Source of the DNA: Rotaria socialis
Lineage: Eukaryota > Rotifera > Eurotatoria > Philodinida > Philodinidae
DNA length: 64,000 nucleotides
Direction: 5' to 3'
Assembly: GCA_905331475.1 (NCBI GenBank)
Contig: CAJNYU010003841.1
Location: forward strand, 62,001 to 126,000
A model generated the notes under the pieces. It was not told the origin of the DNA and ran no database searches. It saw only the letters and a list, made by a program, of their open reading frames with translations. The first letter of the stretch is position 1. Each line of letters begins with the position of its first letter. A program made the position numbers and the translations under genes. This document shows positions 54,815 through 64,000 of the stretch, piece by piece.

Positions 54815-57524
54815 ATGGCTCATTCATCGTTTCCTTATTATACTCTTGGTACCATTGTACATGGTCTTGGCCGTGGTGGCAAAGAACTTGGTTGCCCAAC
54901 AGGTATTTAAAATTAGGCAAGTTTACTTGATAAAAAACAGAAAAAAACTTACGAACGTTTTGTTCTATGATTTCGTGCAGCAAATTTTGATGAGAATGCC
55001 GTTGCAAAATTACCATCATCGATATATCAAGGTGTTTATTATGGATGGGCAAAACTATTAATTCCAGATGATAATCAAGTTTACAAGATGGTTACTAGTG
55101 TAGGTACAAATCCATTTTATAACGGTGAAAAAAAGACTATGGTATGTAGAAATGTATAATTAGTATTCTCTCATCGGTTTCAATTCAATATCTCTTTAGG
55201 AAACGCATATACTTCATAAATTTACAAAGGATTTTTACGGCGAAACAGTAAAAATAGTACTTTTAGGTGAAATAAGAAAAATGACAACATTTAACAGTGC
55301 AAGTAAGTCAAATAAAATTTTAATGTATTGACATTACGAGTTCTACTGTAATTTGTCATAAAATAGTTCATTGTAGAAGAATATGATCTATATTTACTTA
55401 TCTATTCAGATCCTAAAGATCTGTGCCACGCTAATTGATTGAAAATTATGAGACTTTAATTTCTACAACTTAGAAAACAATTGAAATAGGCGCTTGAAAG
55501 TTTAAAAAATCTTGCTCTTTCAACTCATTAAGATTATTTACAAATAGATCTCTCCCTTTAACTGGTGAATCTATACATATAAGTTCTCTCTATTTTATAC
55601 TAAATTTAAAAATTAGAACCTAATTGTAAACACAGACTCCTGACATCGATTTCTTGTTGATTGGTTGAATCTTAAACAATATCATCTGATAAGAATATGA
55701 GAATGTAGTAGAGTTCCAGTTTACTCAACACTCTATTCTAGTTCTGTTCTATTCCAGAGGGAAGAAATTTATTATAACATAAAAACTGTTAAATCAAAAG
55801 TAGAAGTGCTCATTTTGTGGAACTCACATATATTTTCGAAGAAAATAGTGATTGTAAGTTGAATTGTTAGGTTTTTGCGGCTCCCCTGTACCCCACCCCA
55901 CCCCTCCCCTCCCCATTACAGACATAAAACATGAAAAAACTAACACTTCGGTGCACTAATTAGATAAATTTTTTATACAGATCGATTGGCTATGTTCGTC
56001 ACTACTCATATCAGTAATTAAAATCTAATTTCACTGATTAGAAATCAAGATAATTAGGATTTAATCACTAATTAATCGTCAAAATCTATCGTTTTTATTA
56101 TTATAGCCCATAGTTACAACAGTATTATATATTTTTATTATTACAGACGTTAGCAACGAGCGTATGCTACCGCTACAGAAGCTAGCAACTAGTTTATGCT
56201 ACTATTATATTCGTTACTTCTATCACCTACAATAAACAGATGAAGATTTTAATCTGTTTTTTCTCACACGAATACTTTATTCTAGAGCTTGAGTCCACTT
56301 TAGTGTATTTACAATTCGGAACTTTTCCATCCACTGGGAAGCTTTCATCAAATTTTCGTTTATGAAAAAATGTATCAATTTCTCACCTGGTAAGACGAAA
56401 AAATATAAATTTCTCAACAATACTGATAGCTATATCATAAATACTGTTTGAACTATTATCATTCACAATATTTCTCAATGAAACCACTAAACACTTCAGC
56501 ATACTGACATATTTTAAACAAAAAACTTTTTTCATACGTTCTCTCTAGTAATATTCCCTATTGATAGATCCAATAAACTTCAAATGTTAAAAAGGTTTTA
56601 TTATCTTATTTTTGAAACAAAATATGATCTCACTACACTGAAAAAATAAAATTTCTATTTGATCAATATCTAACTGACCGAAATATGTGAGTTCCACATT
56701 TTAGCCCCAACGGGGCTGCGCTGACAAGCTTTATTAAATGATATTCATATTAAAACTCAAAACTTATAAACCTTGCAAAATATAATATTTGACTCAAGTC
56801 TGCGCAAGTATAAGAGATATTATTTAATTCAAAACAAACCATGCCAGTATCTAGATCATCTTATCTTTATAAAGTCAGAGCACATCGGTACACAAAGATG
56901 CATGTTTTTCATGTGATCTGTATCTGAATATTACAGCGAACACTGATGTTTAAACTTGAATGAACGTTAATGTTGTTGTAGACATTGCCCCAGTAGGCCT
57001 TCCATCGGCAATACACGGCTTTCTATTTATAGAAACGCTACAAAAATCTTGGTAGAACGTTTCGAACTATCGTTAATTAACTATTATGAGCCTCAGGCTG
57101 TTAGCATCCACCGTTATCCAGGTAGTTACTTCACAGCTACTTCGTTCTTTTTACTCTCGTGTTGTCATGAGATTCATCCATCTTTTTTACTCTTTGGCTC
57201 TCATCGGATTCAATAATATTGTATTCTGCTTTGTTGCTTCCATTATGCATCCGAAAGAGATTCAGAAAAAGATCGTTTGATTAATTAATTCATTTTTATT
57301 TGAATATATTTGCTTTAAACAAAGATATGAATTTACACATGACAACTCTCTCAGTATTTTTTTACAAAGAAAACTGATGCTATTTTTTTTCTTCTAATAT
57401 ATACATACGACATTTTAATTTAGGTGAATTAGTAGATGCTATCCAAAATGATATTTCAATTGCCAACAATAAACTGGATTCAGAGGAGTGCCGTCAATAT
57501 CTTACTGGTCGATTTTTTCAATAA
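54815..57524 (+). CDS. RFK: Riboflavin kinase
   Basis: Four exons, 54815-54902, 54981-55141, 55200-55302 and 57424-57524, give 150 aa (human 155). Family motifs: GTIVHGLGRGGKELGCPTAN, with the PTAN loop that binds Mg-ATP; VYYGWAKL; TSVGTNPFYNGEKKTMETHI, with the catalytic Glu; and DFYGETVKIVLLG. It phosphorylates riboflavin to FMN in the cytosol, the first step of FAD synthesis. The ATG lies 3 bases behind a TTTCAG acceptor, again suggesting trans-splicing or a 5'-UTR intron. The last intron is 2.1 kb against 58-78 bp for the others, and contains a transposon-like insertion. AATAAA at 57630-57635; the gene converges on the minus-strand gene at 57659. Confidence 0.95.
55303..57423. other. Long RFK intron 3 (2.1 kb)
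   Basis: Contains the element at 55817-56697, a C-rich tract at about 55890-55915, and a 64-codon frame at 57086-57280 with two hydrophobic stretches but no supported start, splice or family. Confidence 0.55.
55817..56697. mobile_element. Transposon-like insert with 15-bp TIRs and 5-bp direct repeat
   Basis: GTGGAACTCACATAT at 55817-55831 is mirrored exactly by ATATGTGAGTTCCAC at 56683-56697, and ATTTT flanks both sides (55812-55816 and 56698-56702). The 881-bp interior has no coding frame. It carries a near-duplicate GCTAGCAAC..GTTTATGCTAC / GTTAGCAAC..GTATGCTAC pair at about 56148-56206. The class is uncertain because ATTTT is AT-rich and could match by chance; the TIR match is stronger evidence. 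Confidence 0.55.
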
Positions 57525-57658
57525 TGATTAAATAACTCTATTTGTCAATATAATGATGATGGATGACTGTTCTTTTTTTTCGTATAAATTGACGTGTTTT
57601 GTTAATTTTATAACAAAGAATACATCAAAAATAAATAGCCATCGCTATTTTTTTCTAT

Positions 57659-58000
57659 TTATATCGATGAGAATTCCATAGATTCATCATAACGTGTCGT
57701 ACTCGATTGTTTACGATTATCAACATTAAATATTGGATGAAGACCAAATGTATAATTTTCGATACGTTTATGAGCTTCTGATCGTTGCAATGGACCAAAT
57801 ATCATAAAACAGACACCAAAAAGACATAATATAGATAATATAAATATAATAACTAATGAATTAGGAAATGTATTCGTAGCAATCGATGATGAAATGTCAT
57901 TTGTACAATTTTCATTAGCACAAAGCGATGGGGGCGATGAGAATGATGGAGACAAATTTTCATTAAAATATGGAGGCTCACCCGAGGTTATCATATACAT
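57659..58000 (-). CDS. Single-pass membrane protein, 113 aa, unknown
   Basis: A single-exon frame. A Ser/Pro-rich extracellular-type N-terminus with two Cys (CANENC) and NCT/NLS sequons precedes one membrane helix (LVIIFILSILCLFGVCFMIF) near residues 49-68; a charged cytosolic tail follows (RSEAHKRIENYTFGLHPIFN) and ends YDESMEFSSI. There is no cleavable signal sequence. I do not recognise a family. Composition and layout make a real gene plausible; it converges on RFK with 134 bp between stops. Confidence 0.58.
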   Translation of the reverse strand: MYMITSGEPPYFNENLSPSFSSPPSLCANENCTNDISSSIATNTFPNSLVIIFILSILCLFGVCFMIFGPLQRSEAHKRIENYTFGLHPIFNVDNRKQSSTTRYDESMEFSSI

Positions 58001-59405
58001 TACGTTGAAAGCATTGATTAATTATAATAATTTGAATAGATTAGCAAAATTTGTTTAATTATCCGGTTTTTCTACGTTGTACTCATATATTCTACAAGAT
58101 TAGAATAAGAAAAAAAATAGAGACAAACAAAAATAGTAGAATAACTTTGAAACAGATATATGGTAGAGAAGAAATGATAAATTACTCTGCTCTATAGCTA
58201 GCTGTCCGATGACATAACTTTGCCTGTTCTTTTACTCAACGAACATATCAACCAACAAAAGACTCTGGTTATGTATCCTTGCTTTCTTTTCTATACTAGG
58301 TTTTGTTTGTGTTACGCATTTTAAAGGACAAATCTCTCGTAGAATAATAAATTAGATGCTACACTGTTTCACAAAAAATTACACAAAAAGAATAGTAAGA
58401 AACATGTATGTTGGCATGTGTTTGCCTTGACATTAAATCAAGTATATAACAAAACTGACTTAGTTCGTTCGTGATGCTCTGATAATAAATTCAATCTTCT
58501 GCTTGGCATAGGCTAAAAGAAACAGCAAAATATCGGAAATGGGTATGACAGTATTAAAGCAAAAGAAAAAAAAGTGACATGTGAAAAAAACCAGTGACAT
58601 TCTAAAAGTAAAGGAAAAAATCTAAATACTTTTTTTTCTTCTTTCATGCCGACTACGAAGAATATGAAAAAAATAGGAAAGGAAATGTTTAATAACTGCT
58701 GGGCATTTTAACTAGACCAATTTTTTTTCCATCAGCAATCAATAACAAATTTATGGAAAGCATGACTTTGGAAAAGTATTTTAGTACGCTGCTATCAGTA
58801 TGACAAGAATCATACTAATCCAAGTACAATAGTGGAGTAAGTGCGTATCTAGCAACAAGTTCATAATCTCTTGTCCATAACACATGAATGTCTCGCAAGA
58901 ATCATAGAAAGATAAATAGGGAGGAATATAGAAACTATACATATTCATGGCTATCCAAGGACATCATATTAGCACACATGTATCGCTTTATATTTGCCGT
59001 TCAGTAACACATACATACATATATCCTGTACTGAATTTATATTGTTACTACACAAGACTTTAGCGCCCTCTCTCAACGTGACTATCATAATTTAAGAATG
59101 TCACACTATTGTTTTTTCATTTAAAACATAAATTCTTGTTTGAATAATCAACACTATTTCAAAAGATTTTCCTTTTTTTTACATATAGAATTCTGTAATC
59201 ATATAGAATGTCCACAATTGGTAGTTCATGGAAAATATCCAAGCTACTTTTTTTTATTGTTTATTAATTCTATATTCGTTTTTTATATTATCATTCACGT
59301 CAATGAAACAATTAAATCTCCTCTTGAAGAGCTCACATGATTCGATCGATATTATGTTTTTTGTTTTCTTTTGTAGATTTGTTTTTTGGAACAGAAAAAA
59401 ACATC
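58001..59405. other. Intergenic, promoter side of RPL15
   Basis: AT-rich spacer between divergent genes. Nothing recognised except pyrimidine-rich acceptors (TTTTGTAG at 59373-59380, GGAACAG at about 59390) before the RPL15 start. Confidence 0.5.
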
Positions 59406-60146
59406 ATGGGTGCCTATAAATATTTGCAAGAAATCTATCGTAAAAAGCAAAGTGATGTCATGCGTTTTATCTTTCGTATTCGAACATGGCATTATCGGCA
59501 ATTAGCTGCTATTCACCGTGCACCAAAATCAACACGGCCAGAAAAAGCTCGTCGAGTTGGTTACAAAGCTAAAGCCGGATATGTGAGTAGACTAATGTTT
59601 TTTGTGTTTTAATTCATGTTTTATATTCTATAATTGCTTCAGGTTATCTATCGTGTACGTGTACGACGTGGTTCACGAAAGAAACCAGTACCAAAAGGCC
59701 AAGTCTATGGTAAACCAAAACACCAAGGTATCAATCAATTGAAATTTCAACGCTCATTACAATCAGTTGCTGAAGAACGTGTTGGTCGCCGTTGTCCAAC
59801 ATTACGTGTTCTCAATTCATATTGGATTGCACAAGATGCAACATACAAATTCTATGAGGTTATTCTTATCGATCCCTGTCACAAAGGTTAATTAATTAAA
59901 TTATTTCATGTAAAATTGAAAGTTTAAAGATTTTATTTTGTTCTTTAAATAGGTATTCGTCATGATGCACGTATTAATTGGATTTGCAAAGCTAATAAGA
60001 AACATCGTGAATTACGTGGTTTAACATCTGCCGGGCGTAAATCTCGAGGACTTGGTCATGGTCATCGTCATGCGCTTGCAACAGGTGGTTCACGCCGAAC
60101 ATGCTGGAAACGTCGGCAGCAACTCAGTCTTCGACGATATCGTTAA
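59406..60146 (+). CDS. RPL15: 60S ribosomal protein L15 (eL15)
   Basis: Three exons, 59406-59582, 59643-59886 and 59953-60146, give 204 aa, the same length as in human. Diagnostic blocks: [99 protein letters not shown] and [18 protein letters not shown], ending [11 protein letters not shown]. It is a core structural protein of the large subunit. AATAAA at 60303-60308. Confidence 0.98.
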
Positions 60147-63100
60147 ACAACAACAACAAAATAAGCGACAACAATATCAAAATAATCCGTTTGATTTCTT
60201 GCTATTTCTTGTTGTTGTTGTTGTTTTGTATTTGTTTATTGAAAAATGAAAGAAGAAGTAAAATGAAAAACAACTAAAATTCAATAGTACAAAACAAAAC
60301 AAAATAAATGATGATTGAATACAGGCTGTTTATTATTCGTGTGAAGTTAGATGAGATAAGAAAAAACGAAAGTAAAATTTATATTTTTACTTAGTTTTAT
60401 GATAGTTCGAGAATAGATTTTGTTTTTGTTAAATCAATTTAATAATTCTCTATTAATCAGTAGAAATTTTCTTTCTCGACACATGAAAAAATTATTTTGG
60501 TGTACTTCAGTTTGCCTTGATAATAGAGAGTGATTAATGATCGAGTTTCATATTCAAAATTTAACATTTCTATAATGTACGAGAACATTATACTGATTTT
60601 TTTCTTTTTCAAATGGGAGCTTTACTTGGATCAGCGTACGCATAGGTTGATATAATAGATAGTTCGATTTTGAACTGAATAGTTTCTGATCTTATGTTAT
60701 TGGATGTTTTAATGATTTATAAACCAACTAATTTGTTGAACGCATGGAACCGTGACAACTATGAATGATTATTTCATGTGTACCTTTCACAATAGAGATA
60801 CTTCTTTATTGAAAAGACATCAAGTAGAAATAAATAAAGGACTAATTTAATAATTTTTAAAATCATTGATGCATAGCTCCTGTTTATCTTCTCGATTCAA
60901 TGTTATGAATGAATTTATCTAATGCAACCGAAACATTTCTTTTCACGTATGAATATCACAGTTGACATGAGAATTCAGTTCAGTTTAGAGTAGTAGATTT
61001 GATTAGAGATAGAAAAACTAGACGCAAAACAGAGCAAAGAAAAGAAAAAAAAATTCAAAAAAATAAATAGAAATGAAGTTATATGAACGATATGAAAATA
61101 TTTTCTATGAACTAGATTTAGCAGAATTTTCTCATTGATCATAATTTCGATTTCTTTTTCAAATTGGTGACCAACACAAAAAAAATTGTTTCTTACTGCT
61201 CATTTATCTCAATGCACTCTCATATCGTTTGTACGAGTCATGTAGTAATTAATGCATCTTGTTGAGCTGATACTTTCATATTAAGGGAAATAAAATACTT
61301 TGTTGATTATGATATTTATGTTAGATCATCATATAAATATTTATTTGTACTAGTTTTACATTTTAATAATTTAGTAGAATCCACTAATATCTAATGTTTC
61401 TGTTATCATTTGTTTACTAATTTGAGTTTTAATTATCAATCTTCGTCGCTATGAAACACACAATGATTAGACATAAATTATGACGATTCTTTTATATTAA
61501 TTAATTTCTTTTTTTTTAACGAAGAACGACTAGATTACAACACATTAAATGAATTACTCATATAGAAAACGTTTTTTATTAATTTCCTTAAAGCTGAAAA
61601 AAAAACACACTTACTATCCTTCCATATCATACGAATTAAAAACTCGTCCCATTCCCATTCCCATCCCAGGTGCTCGAGGCTCGTACTTAGAAATGAAGAT
61701 AACAAAATCTTTTCTTTTTTTCAACTAAACAAAACAAAAATCAATGTCTCCGATGCTCCAATGTTCAAAACATTAAAAAAACAACATCTATTCAGAATCT
61801 TTGTCATTTTTCTCTCTTCCATCAGGATAAACAAACCGCAATTAACCTTGGAAACATAAGTTGCTTTTTTTAATCTACTTACTCAATCAAACTATCTTAT
61901 ACTACCCACTAACAAAATTTTATTTCTATGCGTCATTTCCTCACAACATTTATAGAATAATCAACAGTTCCAATCTCAACTAGATTCTAAACTCTTCTGC
62001 CTCATGAATATAGTCGATTTAACTAGTTTGGTGCAAAATAGATAATATTAACCAATGAACTACGAACAAGGGTGAAAAGCGGATTTTGGGGATTTTCAAA
62101 ATCCCATAAATTGAAAAGCATTTCCCCCTCTGTGAATGACGTAGTTTCGATCTGAAATTCTTCCTATATATAGGTTTCATGGTCCATAAAAGATCCTAAA
62201 AGTTTCAACTCGAATAAATGTTTCCTTCTTAACATATTGAATTTTCAAAAAAACTGGATTTTCTGACCGTGCCTTGAAATGAGTCTTTCTTGCACATTCA
62301 TTATCTTGAGAAGGAAACGGCTGCTGTCGCTGAAAATTTCAGACTATTCTAAGAATCATGAGACTTACATATGGGGAAAATTCAGATGGAAATTTCATCA
62401 TTCACGTTTTGGATTTTTGGATTTTGAAAATCCCAAATCCGTCTTTTCGCCCTTGACTACGAATATGTCTATGCAAGAATTTATATTATTAAAAATAGCT
62501 CATATTTTCTACATGCACCAGTGTTCCAAATGATTGAAGCGCCATTTGTATTGAATAATTCAAGTGCAAAAGTATTTAAAATAAAATCATATGAAGTAGT
62601 CATTGTCTTGTGTATTGATTGAGTTTATGAACAGCATATTTCATTTTCAAATTAGCATAATAGATGATGAGTTTTTTTATTGAAAATAGTTTCGGATGTG
62701 ACTTTTAGTAAGATAAATGAATACAGTTCTGAACAATACTAGATCTAAAATATTCTATAATGCATTTTAGTATCAAAGATATCATTGGTCGTTCGCATAG
62801 GAAAAATATATTTCAAATTAATAAAATAATCAAGTAAGAAAAATTACATCCAATGAGTTTCCTCACTACATTTGAAGTATGAGCTAATATCATTGTGAAG
62901 TACTAAAAATTTAATAAAGCTTTCGTATTTTTCTAAAATATTCCTTTCTCAGACATGTCTATTTTTCATTTTTCAGCGAGTATCAACTTTTAATAGATCG
63001 TTCAATCTGAAGACTTTTTTTTTTTTATAGATTAATAGAAGCCGTTTCTATCTCTTAAATAGTATACTATTGATTCATAGTAAACAATGTTTGTGTAGTG

Positions 63101-63688
63101 TATCATTTATTTTGAAAAAAATCAATTACGAGAAGCTCGAATTCCAGGTGTCTATTGAGAGAAAGAGAGAGAGAAGATCTTATATTCAAAGGGGAAGATG
63201 CCCGGAGCTCAAATATCGGCGTTCCATTCACCAAGGCTCCTGTGTCAGAATACGTAAAAAGTATAGAGTTCAAATTCTGATTTACTAAATTATGAATCAA
63301 ATACTATCGACTGTTAAATCTAAATGTCTAAACAAGCATTCCTTTCATCTTCATAAAAGCCAGAATCTCGAATCTGGACAATACGATTTATTTGTTTTCT
63401 TGCTCAAACATCTGTTTTAACAATACTAAGAAAAACACGTCAACATCTGGAAAATATTTTTCATTCTCGGTTAGACACCAAAATCTTATGCATAAATATT
63501 TTTCTTGTCTCTCATTCACCGGTTTTATTTCTATATTAGTTTTCTATCAAATAAAACGAAGTATTCACTATCTATCAAGTTCAAAAAGCAAACATCTAAC
63601 GAATAACTAGCAAAACAAAAATGGAATAAAAACTCTCGGGATGATTCACACAAACAAAATAACATATCACAAATATTCAATACATTGT
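60147..63688. other. Long intergenic stretch with one MITE
   Basis: 3.5 kb of AT-rich DNA after RPL15. It contains the 8-bp-TSD element at 62067-62455 and a GA-rich run near 63160-63175. The frame at 62279-62533 lies mainly in that element. No gene is supported. Confidence 0.55.
62067..62455. mobile_element. MITE, 389 bp, with 8-bp TSD (hAT-superfamily type)
   Basis: The left end reads CAAGGGTGAAAAGCGGATTT and the right end, reverse-complemented, CAAGGGCGAAAAGACGGATT; both then continue TTGGG and ATTTTCAAAATCC, so the TIRs span about 45 bp with two small differences. A perfect 8-bp direct repeat ACTACGAA flanks the element (62059-62066 and 62456-62463). The C-A-GGG ends and 8-bp duplication fit hAT. 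No transposase frame inside. Confidence 0.82.
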
Positions 63689-64000
63689 CTATTGGTTGTG
63701 TAGAGCTATTACAATTGAATTGTGACCATTATGATTTGTTTTTAATGAGTCCATACGTAGATCAGCCTGTGATTGAACTACAACACTAGTATCATCTTCG
63801 GAACTTGATTGATGGCCACGATGGCGCCGTCGTCGAGTACCATATGCACATTTATTCACATTTTCACCTGGTTTCACATATTCAAACTGTATTGTAAAAT
63901 GACGAATACAATGTGTTTCAAATATTTTTTGCAGACGTCGACTAAACAAATCTCGACATGTACTTAATGGTAAATCTTCATCGCAGACAACATGAAATGT
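63689..64000 (-). CDS. C-terminal part of a probable SLC30/ZnT cation transporter (partial)
   Basis: One frame runs from the window edge to the stop at 63689. It begins TFHVVCDEDLPLSTCRDLFS, then RRLQKIFETHCIRHFTIQFE, the pattern of the cytosolic C-terminal ferredoxin-like domain of cation diffusion facilitators (H-V-D-L, then a helix, then a short HGI-H-TIQ-E strand). A disordered tail with a basic patch (GTRRRRHRGHQ) and acidic Ser residues follows. The membrane domain would lie beyond the window. The SLC30 call rests on this short region only. Confidence 0.52.
   Translation of the reverse strand, partial: TFHVVCDEDLPLSTCRDLFSRRLQKIFETHCIRHFTIQFEYVKPGENVNKCAYGTRRRRHRGHQSSSEDDTSVVVQSQADLRMDSLKTNHNGHNSIVIALHNQ

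Noticed and set aside
57086-57280. 64-codon hydrophobic frame in RFK intron 3 as a nested gene
   Set aside because: Isolated, in AT-rich intron sequence, with no splice partner or recognisable family.
62279-62533. 84-codon frame as a gene
   Set aside because: Mostly inside the 389-bp MITE, with no coding features.
1-64000. CRISPR arrays, operons, rRNA genes or prokaryotic regulatory sites
   Set aside because: No regularly spaced direct repeats, no rRNA sequence, and gene structure is eukaryotic throughout.

Overview
The window reads as AT-rich nuclear DNA of a small invertebrate, most likely a bdelloid rotifer. Genes are split by mostly 50-65 bp GT-AG introns, and several start codons sit directly behind a 3' splice acceptor, as expected for 5'-UTR introns or spliced-leader trans-splicing. 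Animal cilium/sperm genes (CCDC113, SPATA1) sit beside carbohydrate-active genes that animals normally lack, which is typical of bdelloids. The taxonomic call is inference; no rRNA or mitochondrial marker is present.

Layout. 1-13.5 kb: 5' part of CCDC113/CFAP263 (-), a hAT-type MITE, RPS3 (+), a 129-aa ASCH-domain protein (-), a small Cys-pair secreted or membrane peptide (-), a 15-exon SPATA1 gene (+) and a His-rich secreted protein (-). 13.5-30 kb: a low-complexity disordered protein (-), the bifunctional lysine-degradation enzyme AASS in 14 exons (-), an SLC33A1-type acetyl-CoA transporter (+) and SMPD4 in 12 exons (+). 30-41 kb: an intronless DUF5054 secreted glycosidase-like gene (+), a GH3 beta-xylosidase/glucosidase gene (-), repeats, gene debris and a tiny Cys-rich secreted peptide (-). 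41-50 kb: a pentapeptide-repeat membrane protein (+), the GATOR2 subunit WDR59 (+) with an antisense tRNA-Gly(UCC) in one intron and a long-TIR transposon in another, and a Pmp3-family peptide (-). 50-64 kb: a four-TM protein (+), riboflavin kinase (+) with a transposon-like insert in its last intron, a single-pass membrane protein (-), RPL15 (+), an 8-bp-TSD MITE, and the C-terminal part of a probable SLC30/ZnT transporter (-).

The genes do not form one pathway; this is an ordinary mixed eukaryotic neighbourhood. Exon joins below were made by hand from frame continuity, GT/AG sites and family resemblance, and every multi-exon model listed as joined keeps one open frame, apart from the stated ambiguity in the pentapeptide gene. 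The most notable items are four independent transposon-like insertions with recognisable TIRs and target-site duplications, the antisense intronic tRNA, the adjacent pair of probably acquired secreted CAZyme-type genes, and several very small secreted peptides. I saw no clearly unprecedented multi-gene system.
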